Source: a virus. Taken from it: a stretch of 58,543 nucleotides of DNA. Position numbers and translations under genes: made by a program. Location: the IMG/VR virus record IMGVR_UViG_3300032241_002115, positions 1 through 58,543 of that record. The stretch is one strand, 5' to 3'. Below the pieces are notes generated by a model. It did no database searches. It saw only the letters and a list, made by a program, of their open reading frames with translations, and was not told the origin of the DNA. Below are positions 39,557 to 49,306 of this stretch, piece after piece. Each line of letters begins with the position of its first letter. Position 1 is the stretch's first letter.

Positions 39557-39835
39557 ATGAGCAACAACACAGAAAAAGCAGCAGCCCCCGTAGAGGAAAC
39601 TTTTGTTGCTGACAGTGAGCCACTGAAGGCCGTAATCCCTAGCGGCACTGTGCTCAGCGGTACCACATACTCCAATGAGCCCTGGTTCAACGTATGGCTG
39701 CCACAGACATTCGCAGGAGCTGTAAGTGGTGGGTATGCAAAGCCATCGCTTAGTGGTAACGGCTGGGCTGGGCAGAACAACACTGGATTTGTATTCCAGA
39801 ATGACCAGTACAACACAACCAACAGAGGCTTCTAG
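39557..39835 (+). CDS. Hypothetical structural protein, 92 aa
   Basis: AAGGAG precedes the start. It begins with a charged 18-residue segment and then a beta-rich, Gly/Asn/Thr-rich body (SGTTYSNEPWFNVWLPQTF, ending QNDQYNTTNRGF). The composition and place between capsid and fibre genes suggest a small decoration or fibre-base protein. The function is unknown. Confidence 0.6.
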   Translation: MSNNTEKAAAPVEETFVADSEPLKAVIPSGTVLSGTTYSNEPWFNVWLPQTFAGAVSGGYAKPSLSGNGWAGQNNTGFVFQNDQYNTTNRGF

Positions 39836-39888
39836 AGTTCTGTGCGCTCACTACCCAGGAAATCTTTTAAAAGAATAGGTGACATATA

Positions 39889-40629
39889 ATGCCAATAACC
39901 CCAAATGTTTCTCAGGAGCAGGCAAACAAGCAGGCACTACGTGCACAAACGCGTGCTGGTGTTACTCCTGCCAACCCAAACCCACCAGTTGACGAGGCAA
40001 TCCTTGTTAATGCTTTCTCTCAGGCCAGTGGTATTCTGCGTCTGACGGGCGTTCTGAGTGGTAGTACATTCACAATAAGTGGTCCCGGTGGTAACAGTGC
40101 AACTATCACCGGTAGTACTGCCAAGGTAAGCGACCTGGTCACTGCTCTTGGTAACGGCCCTCTCAGCTCCACTAGCTTTGTTGTTAACGCTGGCCCTGCT
40201 CAGCTTCTCAAGGGTAACACCGGTGCAGCTAATGGTGGCGCTGTTGTTGACATCATTGTCCCCAGTGGTTCTGTTCTAACGGTTATCTCTGTTAGTGGAA
40301 CTGCACCATCGCTGTCAGCTGTAACTCTTACTGGGTCTCTTGCTACAAGCTACCCCAGCTACGTTGGTACGCCTAACGCTACTCCAAACTGGACAGACGA
40401 TGTAACCGTCCACTACTACCCCGTTGGCTTTGGTGGAATGATTTCCAACAGCACCATCCTTACCGGTGGCACCACGATCACAACCACTGGCACGCTCACA
40501 CAGCAGCAGCAGGTTCGTCAGATCAGCACTCAGGTTAGTGAGACTCAAGAGTATGATGGATACTTTGCCACCTACAGTGGTAACCTATACCAGACAGCAC
40601 AGAAGAGAACCTGGCGCCAGCAGAGCTAA
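39889..40629 (+). CDS. Beta-rich structural protein, 246 aa
   Basis: It begins MPITPNVSQEQANKQALRAQ; after a helical first 40 residues the protein is Ser/Thr/Gly/Val-rich with many short beta repeats (SGSTFTISGPGGNSATITGS). The C-terminus is a Gln/Arg-rich helix (GTLTQQQQVRQISTQVSETQ). It looks like a decoration or fibre-support protein. Its stop overlaps the start of a small gene (TAATG). Confidence 0.62.
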   Translation: MPITPNVSQEQANKQALRAQTRAGVTPANPNPPVDEAILVNAFSQASGILRLTGVLSGSTFTISGPGGNSATITGSTAKVSDLVTALGNGPLSSTSFVVNAGPAQLLKGNTGAANGGAVVDIIVPSGSVLTVISVSGTAPSLSAVTLTGSLATSYPSYVGTPNATPNWTDDVTVHYYPVGFGGMISNSTILTGGTTITTTGTLTQQQQVRQISTQVSETQEYDGYFATYSGNLYQTAQKRTWRQQS

Positions 40630-40769
40630 TGAACGAAATCATTGCGAACGTAAGTGTCGTATCAATACAAATAATAAGAAGCGACGGTACTCAGGAGTTC
40701 CTGGGTGCCGTTACTTCGTCAAAGGAAGATGATGATAACCACAGCCTTGACCAGTCAGGTGAGAAGTAG
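40629..40769 (+). CDS. Small hypothetical protein, 46 aa
   Basis: The ATG overlaps the preceding stop (TAATG). The product begins MNEIIANVSVVSIQIIRSDG and is a short beta-like segment with an acidic tail (KEDDDNHSLDQSGEK). It overlaps the next gene's start in another frame. Coupling to both neighbours makes it likely to be real. The function is unknown. Confidence 0.5.
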   Translation: MNEIIANVSVVSIQIIRSDGTQEFLGAVTSSKEDDDNHSLDQSGEK

Positions 40770-41352
40770 CCTGGCTGCAGTTATAGTTGGAAGCGGGTAC
40801 GCAGCAGCTCAACCCAGATACATGCAGTGGGGTACTGGGACAGCACAGGCACTGGGAACTGATGAAACCATCAGTGAACCGTCTGGCAACAGAGTGGCCG
40901 TTTCTGGAAAGTTTGAAACAACTCTCACACAGAATGATACGCTGGTTTTAACAGCAGCTCTTACCAGCTCTGGACCACAGGTTATCACCAACCTGGGTTT
41001 GTTCAGCAGTGGAACCAGCTCGGCAGATACTGTTCTAACAGCACAGCTTAATCCTGGCAGTACAACAGTTAGTGTAGCTGATGCCAGTAGTTTCCCCAAC
41101 TCATACCCTTTTGATGTGCAGGTTCTGAGTGAGGTGATGACAGTGGTTTCCGGGCTGGGTAATACCTGGACGGTGCAGCGCGCAACCAATGGTAGTCCGG
41201 TCAGCGCCAATGTAATACCAGCTGGTATTCGCGTAGTAGGTGGGAACAACACTGCTAATGGTAAGATGTTCTTGAAGTCCAGTTTTATAGATGGAGTAAT
41301 GCTTAATCCTGGCGACACAATGTTGGTAAGTGCTAGTATTCAGTTTATTTAA
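40732..41352 (+). CDS. Tail-fibre-module structural protein, 206 aa
   Basis: The start MITTALTSQVRSSLAAVIVG is chosen for AAAGGAAG six bases upstream. The body is beta-rich (VAVSGKFETTLTQNDTLVLT; NLGLFSSGTSSADTVLTAQL). In its second half, VLTAQLNPGSTTVSVADASS and VISGL-type turns recall fibre or baseplate wedge proteins. A general resemblance to the 242-aa protein at 41723-42451 (both end with an extended beta domain) suggests related roles. No exact family is recognised. Confidence 0.62.
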   Translation: MITTALTSQVRSSLAAVIVGSGYAAAQPRYMQWGTGTAQALGTDETISEPSGNRVAVSGKFETTLTQNDTLVLTAALTSSGPQVITNLGLFSSGTSSADTVLTAQLNPGSTTVSVADASSFPNSYPFDVQVLSEVMTVVSGLGNTWTVQRATNGSPVSANVIPAGIRVVGGNNTANGKMFLKSSFIDGVMLNPGDTMLVSASIQFI

Positions 41353-41360
41353 GGTGGAAA

Positions 41361-41726
41361 ATGCAGGTACAACTAGGCAATCAGTACCCAAAGCTGGCCA
41401 GTCTTACCGATAGTTCACCAATAGTAACTTATATAAATATTCCTGATAGCTATACTGTAACAAGCGCAAACGCAACAGATATTGCTTCAAAGTTTTCTAG
41501 TGATCCAGATATAACCAAACTGGCAGAGCATGAAGCATTCGTTGCTGTGGTGCACAATAGTGGAGTTTGGCAAACACATGGTTATGGAAACCCAATATGG
41601 GTATGGAGCGATAACCCAATCTTGCAAAAGCAACTGCAAGATTTTTATGGTGTAGGTGATCGTCCATCTGATTATGAAAGTACTCATTATACACTGAATA
41701 AAGTCTCTGGCGGTGAACAAATATGA
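41361..41726 (+). CDS. Hypothetical protein, 121 aa
   Basis: It begins MQVQLGNQYPKLASLTDSSP; a compact alpha/beta protein with aromatic patches (VVHNSGVWQTHGYGNPIWVW). K-L-A-S occurs at residue 11. It overlaps the next gene start (ATGA) and lies in the fibre module. The function is unknown; a fibre assembly or adhesion accessory is possible. Confidence 0.6.
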   Translation: MQVQLGNQYPKLASLTDSSPIVTYINIPDSYTVTSANATDIASKFSSDPDITKLAEHEAFVAVVHNSGVWQTHGYGNPIWVWSDNPILQKQLQDFYGVGDRPSDYESTHYTLNKVSGGEQI

Positions 41727-42451
41727 TTGTTAATCAGGGACGTTTGATGTGGGCAAGAGGTCTATTCGGAGCTGGTATCTGGAGCTCATCTGTATCATCT
41801 AGCACACCAGTTTCATGGGGTGGGTTTGGTAGCTCTGCAACTATTAATAGCTATACTATAAATAGTATTACTACAAGTAGTGGATCACTACAAGGCAATA
41901 CTCTAGTGGTATTTTCACCCAGCACAGGATCAGTAGTTTATTCAAATGTACTTGACAATCCATCCGCTAATCATAACCGATGCACTTTGTCAATAGATCA
42001 ATGGTACACACCCGGAACAGATGGTACTGTACCGGGCAAAATTCCAGAGAATAGTACCAGTTATCTATTGTTTACTGGTCTATCTCCCAGCTGGTATGTA
42101 GCACTGGGTAATGGTGATATGTCAACCATCAATAACTCAACAACTAATCTACCAGGTGAAATAACCACTAGCGGGCTGAAACGCAAACCCGGTGTTGTGG
42201 CGATGTCTGCTGCACCATCGAGTGCAACAACAAGTGGTAATACTGTTATTACTATAACATCAGTATTTACAGCTGGCAATCGTGATACTCTACCAGCAAT
42301 AATTAACGGCATTGGATTGTTTAATACTCTTGGCACAGCATCTGGCACAGGATATACTGGTTTGATGTTTGCTACACCGTTTAGTGTTAGTGCACAACTC
42401 AACTCAATTGGTGACCAGCTAACAGTCACAGAACAGATTACTGGACCTTAA
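41723..42451 (+). CDS. Fibre-module structural protein, 242 aa
   Basis: Beta-rich Ser/Thr/Gly protein (SSSTPVSWGGFGSSATINSY; NTVITITSVFTAGNRDTLPA) with a final FSVSAQLNSIGDQLTVTEQ segment. It immediately precedes the large collagen-like fibre gene and probably forms part of the fibre base or adhesion complex. The end resembles that of the 206-aa protein two genes upstream. Confidence 0.62.
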   Translation: MIVNQGRLMWARGLFGAGIWSSSVSSSTPVSWGGFGSSATINSYTINSITTSSGSLQGNTLVVFSPSTGSVVYSNVLDNPSANHNRCTLSIDQWYTPGTDGTVPGKIPENSTSYLLFTGLSPSWYVALGNGDMSTINNSTTNLPGEITTSGLKRKPGVVAMSAAPSSATTSGNTVITITSVFTAGNRDTLPAIINGIGLFNTLGTASGTGYTGLMFATPFSVSAQLNSIGDQLTVTEQITGP

Positions 42452-42455
42452 TATC

Positions 42456-45400
42456 ATGGCATTAATAATACCTGAATCACAGAGTTCACCAACATGGCCA
42501 GCTCAGGCTGTTCTTGATAATACTGATCTTAACTCACTATATCTGCTCGGCCAGGCGACTGGTGTTATCAGTGGATTTGTACTATCTGGCAGCCTTAGCA
42601 ACCCTAGCAGCACAATTATTAGTGGCAACATAACATCTGGAACTTATACTATTAGTGGTACATATACTAGTGTATCATCATCTAATTTCATAACATTGCC
42701 TGCTAGCACAGGTGACCGAAGAGATATAGTAGTGGCAAGTGGTACAACTATATCAGTAATAAAAGGCAATGCCATCACTATCGCTGGCTGGAATAACTCT
42801 AGCCTTGTAGATCCTCCTGTCAAGCCAGCTGTACCATCAGGGTGCATGCTTATTGCTGAGGTATACATACCTGGTACTTCAGTATTTACTGCACTAGATA
42901 ATAGTTGGTATATAGACAAAACAGCTATATTTGTTCCAATTCCTGGCCCGCAAGGTGTCCAGGGCAACCAAGGAGTACAGGGCAACCAAGGAGTACAAGG
43001 CAACCAAGGATCTCTTGGTTCACAGGGAACACAGGGATACCAAGGGCTATCCGGCACTCAAGGATCGCAAGGCGCTAATGGATTACAAGGCAATCAAGGC
43101 CAACAGGGTTTGCAGGGATATCAGGGTTTGCAGGGATATCAGGGCAATCAAGGCCAACAGGGTTTGCAGGGATATCAGGGCAATCAGGGTTTACAAGGGT
43201 ACCAGGGCTTACAAGGTGCTATAGGTCTCCAAGGCTATCAAGGCTATCAAGGTCCACAAGGCTCGCAAGGTTACCAAGGCAACCAGGGATATCAAGGGTA
43301 TCAATCCAGTGTGCAAGGACCACAAGGTTACCAAGGCTATCAAGGATTTTTGGGAGCTCAGGGTCTACAGGGCTTCCAAGGAGTAGTAACGGGTAGTACT
43401 CCGCCTAGTGATGTAGGTATCCTATTTTTAGACACTACTGCTAGTGGCTATGGCACACAGGGGCCACAAGGTTTTCAGGGCTATCAGGGATTTCAAGGTA
43501 GTCAGGGCTACCAATCAGGTGTACAGGGATATCAGGGTTACCAAGGCTACCAGGGCAATCAAGGTTTCCAAGGTGTCATAGGTAATACTGGAGCACAAGG
43601 CTATCAAGGCTACCAAGGCTACCAAGGAAACCAAGGTTTCCAGGGTTATCAAGGATCACAAGGTTTCCAAGGTTTCCAAGGAACTGTACAGATAGCTAAC
43701 ACTACCGTTACATCTGGAACTACTAACTACATAGCATCTTCTTCCGATAATGGCAAGATGATATTGATTTCTGGTGCGAGCCCAAACTTAATATTACCAT
43801 CAGGAGGATTGCCAGCTCCTTGGTTTGCCACATATGTTAATATTGGTACTGGCCAAATGATAGTTGGAAAATCTGGTACAGATTCAACTACTCAACTTAA
43901 TAGATCATCTAGTTCATACTTTCCAACCGCTGCTCAACCATTTTTTGTATGGTCAGACGGTACACAGTATTTTTGTAACCCCGGTCTAACTGCTCAAGCA
44001 TACACTTTTGCATTAGCTGGACCAAACATAACACTTACGGGGACCAGTGGATCACTCCCCACCAACAGTAAAGTGGTTTACAACGGTAATGCAAACGCAA
44101 ACTTTACTATTCCCTATAGTACAAATCAAAATACCGGACAGCCACAATACCTTACAAACGCTTCTAACTATAGTATTACCATTGCTCCAGTATCAGGAAC
44201 TCTATATGTTGGTACAAATGCAATTAGCGGTTCATCGTCGTACACTCTAGGCCCTGGCACTTCAATGATGTATAGTGCCACTAGCAATACTACCCTTTAC
44301 GCAATTGATATTGGAGGCACTTCTCAAGTAGCTGGCCCCGTACTTACAGTAACTGGTACGGCATATACTGCACAGACTTCTGACAATGGTAGAACTATAC
44401 AATTTACCAATACTGGTACATCTAGTTATACCCTACCTTCAGGTGGTATGACACCACCATGGTTTGTAACTGCAGTAGCAATTAGTGGTAATGCACAGTT
44501 CTATACTGCTCCAGCAAGTGGTGCAACCCTTAATGGGTTATCTAACTCTACTCAATTTGGCCTATACTCTACTGTTGGTAAACCAATGTTTATCTGGTCA
44601 GATGGCTCCAATTACTATGCCAATCTTGGTATGAGTCAAAATGCCTATGCCAAAGCCTATAATGAATCAACAACACAGATTTTTACTGGGTCTAGTGGGC
44701 AAATGAACTTCGGTTCTAGAGTGGTCTATAGTGGTACCGGTAATAGTACAATTACACTACCACAATATGGTGGTAACTTTCCACTAGCAAATACACTTAT
44801 AAATGTTTCAGCTACTGGCGTAGTCACCATAGGCATTAACCCAAGCCAGACACTTTATGCCGGTACAGCTTCTTATGTTAGTGGTACTGGCCCTGTTTTT
44901 ACAGTACCACCTGGTGGATCTTACAACTTCCAAAGTCAAGCAAGTAACACTATCTATGCTTATGCTGCCAGCCCTCAGACAATAACCGGTGACCTAACTG
45001 TTAACTCTATTGGAGCAGCAACTGTTGTAAGTTCAAGTGGTAACTTTACAGTTGGCAGTGGACTAACCGTTAGCGGTACTAGTACTCATATTGGGGCAGC
45101 AACATTTAGCGGAACAGTGAGTATTAGTGGTAATGCTGTGCTGACTAGTGGATATGGTGCAGGTGGAGACCTAACTGGAACTTACCCCAGTCCGACTCTC
45201 GCTGCAGCTGGCACTTCAGGTACTTATGGTAGTGCATCCCTAGTTCCAATTATTACTACAGATACAAAGGGTCGCGTAACCTCTGTTAGTACTGCCGCAC
45301 CACTAGATGCCACCAAGTTGCCAACATCTGGTGGCACCATAAATGGTAACCTAGTAGTTGCTAGTGGTCTAACAGTTAGTGGTACCAGCACTTTAAACAC

Positions 45401-46424
45401 TACTATAGTTACTGGAACTTTAACAGCTAGTGGGACAACTGTACTTCCAAATACCACAGTTACGGGTTCATTAACTGTATCGGGAGCCACAACTGTTAGT
45501 GGTTTTACTAATACTGGTAATGAAACAATATCTGGCACAATATCTGCACCTAACTCATCACTTAGTAACGTACAGATATTTACTGTAACTGGAACCAACA
45601 CCTGGACAAAGCCAACTAACTTTACTCCTACCAACCTTAGAGTTATTTGTGTAGGTGGAGGCGGTGGTGGAGGGAGTGGTGCAAAAGCAGGTAGCAATGC
45701 TGGAGGCGGGGGCGGAGGCGGCAGCGCTGCTGTAGCAGAAGCATCATTTAGTTACGCTAGCGATTTGGGTAGCCCTAGCTCTATAACACTTACCGTTGGT
45801 AGTGGTGGATCTGGTGGTGCCGCAGTATCAGCTTCCGGAACTCAGGGGAATAATGGTGGAAATGGTGGCGCTAGCTATTTTGGTAGTGCTACTGCTAGCG
45901 GATCTTACCTGTATGCAGCACCTGGGTTAGGTGGATCTGGTGGAGCAACTACTGGAGCAGGCGGTGGTGGTAACTATGGCTCTGGTCAATGGATAGGTGC
46001 CTATGGAGGTACTGGTGGTACTGGTACTGGTGGTACTGGTACTGGTTATACTGGAAATAATGGAACATACAACGGCGGCGGCGGCGGTGGTGGTGGCAAT
46101 GGCAATGGTGGCGCTGGTGGGATACCAATCATACAGTCACAGCTAACTCCAGCTGCTGGTGATTCTAATACTGGTGGCGGTGGCGTTGGTGGAGCAGGGC
46201 AAGCATCTACTGGATCGTCAACTTATGGCTACATAACCGGTGGTGGCGGTGGTGGAAGAGGAGTTGGAGGTGGGTACCTACCTGGTTCTGGTGGAAAAGG
46301 CGGTATAGGGTCTGGCGGTGGCGGTGGTGGTGCGCAGACTGGTTCTCAAAGCTCTGGTTCAGGATCTAACTCTGGAACTGGTGGGAATGGCGGTAATGGA
46401 ATAGTGATAGTGATAGCGACATGA
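42456..46424 (+). CDS. Giant collagen-like, glycine-rich tail fibre, 1322 aa
   Basis: Domain order: an attachment domain (1-163); collagen-like Gly-x-Gln repeats (164-311 and 335-409, with units such as GYQGYQGNQG); two tandem beta domains of about 210 residues (410-830) sharing SDNG-x13-LPSGG-x3-PWF and WSDG-x2-Y; a fibre domain with GDLTGTYPSPTLAAAG and TDTKGRVTS (about 905-960); beta helices; then a glycine-rich tip (about 1060-1322) with GGGG runs like T2 gp38-type adhesins. It probably recognises the host surface. The gene overlaps the second collagen-like gene by four bases. Confidence 0.85.
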   Translation: MALIIPESQSSPTWPAQAVLDNTDLNSLYLLGQATGVISGFVLSGSLSNPSSTIISGNITSGTYTISGTYTSVSSSNFITLPASTGDRRDIVVASGTTISVIKGNAITIAGWNNSSLVDPPVKPAVPSGCMLIAEVYIPGTSVFTALDNSWYIDKTAIFVPIPGPQGVQGNQGVQGNQGVQGNQGSLGSQGTQGYQGLSGTQGSQGANGLQGNQGQQGLQGYQGLQGYQGNQGQQGLQGYQGNQGLQGYQGLQGAIGLQGYQGYQGPQGSQGYQGNQGYQGYQSSVQGPQGYQGYQGFLGAQGLQGFQGVVTGSTPPSDVGILFLDTTASGYGTQGPQGFQGYQGFQGSQGYQSGVQGYQGYQGYQGNQGFQGVIGNTGAQGYQGYQGYQGNQGFQGYQGSQGFQGFQGTVQIANTTVTSGTTNYIASSSDNGKMILISGASPNLILPSGGLPAPWFATYVNIGTGQMIVGKSGTDSTTQLNRSSSSYFPTAAQPFFVWSDGTQYFCNPGLTAQAYTFALAGPNITLTGTSGSLPTNSKVVYNGNANANFTIPYSTNQNTGQPQYLTNASNYSITIAPVSGTLYVGTNAISGSSSYTLGPGTSMMYSATSNTTLYAIDIGGTSQVAGPVLTVTGTAYTAQTSDNGRTIQFTNTGTSSYTLPSGGMTPPWFVTAVAISGNAQFYTAPASGATLNGLSNSTQFGLYSTVGKPMFIWSDGSNYYANLGMSQNAYAKAYNESTTQIFTGSSGQMNFGSRVVYSGTGNSTITLPQYGGNFPLANTLINVSATGVVTIGINPSQTLYAGTASYVSGTGPVFTVPPGGSYNFQSQASNTIYAYAASPQTITGDLTVNSIGAATVVSSSGNFTVGSGLTVSGTSTHIGAATFSGTVSISGNAVLTSGYGAGGDLTGTYPSPTLAAAGTSGTYGSASLVPIITTDTKGRVTSVSTAAPLDATKLPTSGGTINGNLVVASGLTVSGTSTLNTTIVTGTLTASGTTVLPNTTVTGSLTVSGATTVSGFTNTGNETISGTISAPNSSLSNVQIFTVTGTNTWTKPTNFTPTNLRVICVGGGGGGGSGAKAGSNAGGGGGGGSAAVAEASFSYASDLGSPSSITLTVGSGGSGGAAVSASGTQGNNGGNGGASYFGSATASGSYLYAAPGLGGSGGATTGAGGGGNYGSGQWIGAYGGTGGTGTGGTGTGYTGNNGTYNGGGGGGGGNGNGGAGGIPIIQSQLTPAAGDSNTGGGGVGGAGQASTGSSTYGYITGGGGGGRGVGGGYLPGSGGKGGIGSGGGGGGAQTGSQSSGSGSNSGTGGNGGNGIVIVIAT
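42945..43682 (+). repeat. Collagen-like coding repeat tract
   Basis: Short 9- and 18-base units encoding Gly-x-Gln (for example GGATATCAG and GGCAACCAA) are repeated with many exact duplicates, interrupted near 43390-43455. The tract is a likely site of recombination, including with the related tract at 46850-47257. Confidence 0.85.
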
Positions 46425-47539
46425 CACAACTCAAATACTTTCAACCCACAGGAAATAGTCCTTTTACTGTGCTATCGGTTAGTGGAAATACAGTTACTAT
46501 CGCCACGGTAAATACTAGCACTATAACTGCTGGCATGTCTGTGGCTAACACTGGACTAGGTATCAATACTACCGTCAATTCCATAGTAGATACTAGTCGA
46601 TTTACTGTAGCCAACTCTACGGGTATAACCAACGGTACAGTTCTCAACATCGGTACTTGGGTCAGTGCTGTAGTGGGAGCCCAGGGTTATCAAGGCGCTG
46701 CTGGTAGCCCCGGTGGAGCTCAAGGTGCCCAGGGAAATCAGGGCGGACTATCAATATTAGGGACTTCTACTCTAGCTCCAGGCAGCAATGCCACTGTAGT
46801 AGATAGTGGCACAGCCGGTAACTCTTTACTCTACTTTGGCATCCCAAGAGGATACCAAGGTTACCAGGGGTACCAGGGGAACCAGGGTTATCAGAGTAGT
46901 GTTCAAGGACCACAAGGGTTCCAGGGTTACCAGGGAGCACAGGGCAATCAAGGCTACCAGAGTAGTATTCAAGGTCCCCAAGGATATCAGGGTAGTCAAG
47001 GTTACCAAGGTCCCCAGGGCAACCAAGGAATACAAGGCAGTCAGGGTCTACAAGGAACACAAGGATACCAAGGCTATCAGGGTACTCAAGGCTACCAAGG
47101 AGTTCAGGGGTATCAGGGGCTGCAAGGAGCACAAGGATACCAAGGCAATCAAGGTAACCAAGGGTATCAATCAGGAGTGCAAGGATACCAGGGTTTTCAA
47201 GGTACACAAGGTTATCAAGGATCCCAGGGGACTCAAGGCTTTCAAGGCACGCAAGGTGGTATAGTACCAGCGACCAGTGCTAATAGCCCAGCAGCTAGTG
47301 CAACAGTTGGAACATCATCATCTGTTATATTGAATTCCAACGCAGCTAGAAAACAATTCTGGGTTACCAATACTTCAACAACAAGCATAGTTTATCTAGC
47401 ACTATCTAATAGCGGGGCTACACTAAATTCTGGAATCGCTCTTTACCCAGGACAACAATTTAGTACGATATTCTATTCTGGTGATGTATCCGCTATCAGT
47501 ACAGCAAGCGATACAATAGTAGCAATAACGGAGATCTAA
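46421..47539 (+). CDS. Collagen-like tail fibre protein, 372 aa
   Basis: It has an N-terminal beta domain (1-85), a short Gly-x-x tract (86-108), a second beta patch, then a Gly-x-Gln collagen-like tract (144-279) almost devoid of proline, and a C-terminal domain of about 80 residues (RKQFWVTNTSTTSIVYLALS). That last domain resembles the free 96-aa protein encoded next and a part of the 492-aa protein. The collagen tract would form a trimeric rod presenting the terminal domain. It shares tract segments with the 1322-aa fibre (QSSVQGPQG). Confidence 0.82.
   Translation: MTQLKYFQPTGNSPFTVLSVSGNTVTIATVNTSTITAGMSVANTGLGINTTVNSIVDTSRFTVANSTGITNGTVLNIGTWVSAVVGAQGYQGAAGSPGGAQGAQGNQGGLSILGTSTLAPGSNATVVDSGTAGNSLLYFGIPRGYQGYQGYQGNQGYQSSVQGPQGFQGYQGAQGNQGYQSSIQGPQGYQGSQGYQGPQGNQGIQGSQGLQGTQGYQGYQGTQGYQGVQGYQGLQGAQGYQGNQGNQGYQSGVQGYQGFQGTQGYQGSQGTQGFQGTQGGIVPATSANSPAASATVGTSSSVILNSNAARKQFWVTNTSTTSIVYLALSNSGATLNSGIALYPGQQFSTIFYSGDVSAISTASDTIVAITEI
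46850..47257 (+). repeat. Second collagen-like coding repeat tract
   Basis: Tandem Gly-x-Gln codons in the 372-aa fibre gene, built from the same short units as the tract at 42945-43682. The two tracts lie about 3.2 kb apart in the same orientation, so exchange could delete the intervening sequence. Confidence 0.85.
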
Positions 47540-47830
47540 ATGGGTGCCATATCTGCTGCAGTAAGTGCATCAGGTTTGTCTGTAGTGGTGTCAGCGAATA
47601 CCAACAGAAAGCAGCTATGGTTGCAAAATATGAGCACAGAGGGACAAATTATATATTTGAAATATGGAACCATCGGTTCCCCATCTCAAGCCGTTATTGG
47701 GCAAGGTTTCCGAATCAATCCTAATGGTGGTAATTTCTATACAACTGCTACTGGTTGGATAACTGCAACTTGTATCGGTGGAGGGCATAGCGGTACAGAT
47801 AGTGGTTTGTTGATAGGCTGGGAATTATGA
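47540..47830 (+). CDS. Fibre tip-like domain protein, 96 aa
   Basis: It begins MGAISAAVSASGLSVVVSAN and contains NRKQLWLQNMSTEGQIIYLK, paralleling NAARKQFWVTN in the end of the previous protein. It appears to be the same C-terminal fold as a stand-alone protein, perhaps an alternative or accessory tip of the fibre. It starts directly after the previous stop and overlaps the next gene. Confidence 0.65.
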   Translation: MGAISAAVSASGLSVVVSANTNRKQLWLQNMSTEGQIIYLKYGTIGSPSQAVIGQGFRINPNGGNFYTTATGWITATCIGGGHSGTDSGLLIGWEL

Positions 47831-49305
47831 CACTCCAAGCTATAACATATACTGGAGCTGTTCTCGATTCTAGTGTTGACGGCAATCTAAATGATACAAG
47901 CTATAACCTGTTTGGACACTGGGCAATGAATGAAACTAGCGGAACAGTACTGAATGGGTTGAATGCATATGGAGTAACCAGCTCATCATTGCAAGGAACA
48001 TACAGGAGTGGATCCACACTTGGACAGCCTTCCATAATGCCCGGGTTATCAGATACATCTGTATACTCGAATGGTGACACCAGTGTTGGTGGTTCTTATA
48101 TAAATAATAATAGTGATATTAACAATTTTACTAATAATGAAACTTTTGTTTTTAATGCGTGGGTACAGCCGAATCAAACTCCTCAACCGTATTTTTTCAA
48201 AGGAGCAACAGCAACTGTATCTGGTAGCACTATGAGTTTGACCTCATCTAGCGCCTCCACTATAAGCGGATATATGAAAACATATATTGATGGTTATAAT
48301 TCTGGCACTAACAATTATTTTATTCAAGTGGTAGGTAGTGGTATACCAGCTGGCACTACGGTTTCTACAGTATCTTATTCTGGTACAAAATTAAATATCA
48401 CTTTAAATAAATCATCAACAGTATCTGGTAGTTATAATATTACTAACGGTGTTGACATATCAGTCGCTGATACATCACAATCATTTGGATATATCACCTG
48501 GAAGCCTAATGACTTTTCATTCACAGCTGATGCACAGATCGGTGGATTACGACTTGGTTCTTTTACTAGCACCATATCAGGTTATTCTCCTTCTGATGCA
48601 TTGAGTTGGGGTGATCCTTACATGCTCACTTGCCAAATAAATTCAAGGGTTGGTGTAGCAGATTTTTATTTTTGGGTTAACAGTGTGTACCTAGGCACAA
48701 CTAGTGTTTCTGGGACTATTCGTGCAACTACTTCTTCTAATATTTATTTTGGAGTTTCTCCAGTACCACAAAATAAATATGGTAGCAGAGCATTATATAC
48801 TAATAACATGCAGCATGTTACATTCTCTAATACCAGATCATTAGCAACCTGGGCATTACAAAATCTGTATGTGATAGGAACTCAAGGCACGCTGTACTAT
48901 GATCCAAGCATACCAAATGGTTATAATTACCGCTATCCAGCTGTAGTCAGTGGGTCAACGTATGTAAAGATGCCTGCGAGTGTGAATGTATATCCCTGGG
49001 AAACAACAATTGCTCCTGCTAACCCTAGCCGTAAAAGTATTACTCTAGTCAATGATAGCCCTGGTTATATAATGATAGGATTATGCTATACAGATTATAC
49101 CACTACGAATACCAGTTCTAGCCCGCTATCTTTGAATCGACCTGACTATTCCAATGGAATGACACCACCCAGCTACAAACGGCCTGGCATAGTCTTGCAA
49201 CCACGTGGTGGAACTTGGTCAAGCGATTACTACCAAGGCCCAATTTCAGCAGTATCTGATCTATATTCCGGGTACTATAACCTAACAGCGATAGAGGACG
49301 TGTAA
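47827..49305 (+). CDS. LamG-like adhesin / fibre protein, 492 aa
   Basis: Residues about 30-345 show a concanavalin-type pattern: a GHWAMNETSG start, FVFNAWVQPNQTPQPYFFKG, and later DFSFTADAQIGGLRLGSF and DFYFWVNSVYLG, as in laminin-G/pentraxin-like carbohydrate-binding domains of phage adhesins. The C-terminal part (ANPSRKSITLVNDSPGYIMI) again resembles the fibre tip domain. It probably binds host surface sugars. It overlaps the 96-aa gene (ATGA). Confidence 0.65.
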   Translation: MTLQAITYTGAVLDSSVDGNLNDTSYNLFGHWAMNETSGTVLNGLNAYGVTSSSLQGTYRSGSTLGQPSIMPGLSDTSVYSNGDTSVGGSYINNNSDINNFTNNETFVFNAWVQPNQTPQPYFFKGATATVSGSTMSLTSSSASTISGYMKTYIDGYNSGTNNYFIQVVGSGIPAGTTVSTVSYSGTKLNITLNKSSTVSGSYNITNGVDISVADTSQSFGYITWKPNDFSFTADAQIGGLRLGSFTSTISGYSPSDALSWGDPYMLTCQINSRVGVADFYFWVNSVYLGTTSVSGTIRATTSSNIYFGVSPVPQNKYGSRALYTNNMQHVTFSNTRSLATWALQNLYVIGTQGTLYYDPSIPNGYNYRYPAVVSGSTYVKMPASVNVYPWETTIAPANPSRKSITLVNDSPGYIMIGLCYTDYTTTNTSSSPLSLNRPDYSNGMTPPSYKRPGIVLQPRGGTWSSDYYQGPISAVSDLYSGYYNLTAIEDV

Positions 49306-49306
49306 C

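Noticed and set aside
42945-47257. Short regularly spaced repeats resembling a CRISPR array
   Set aside because: The repeats are in-frame Gly-x-Gln codons of collagen-like proteins with no unique spacers of constant length.
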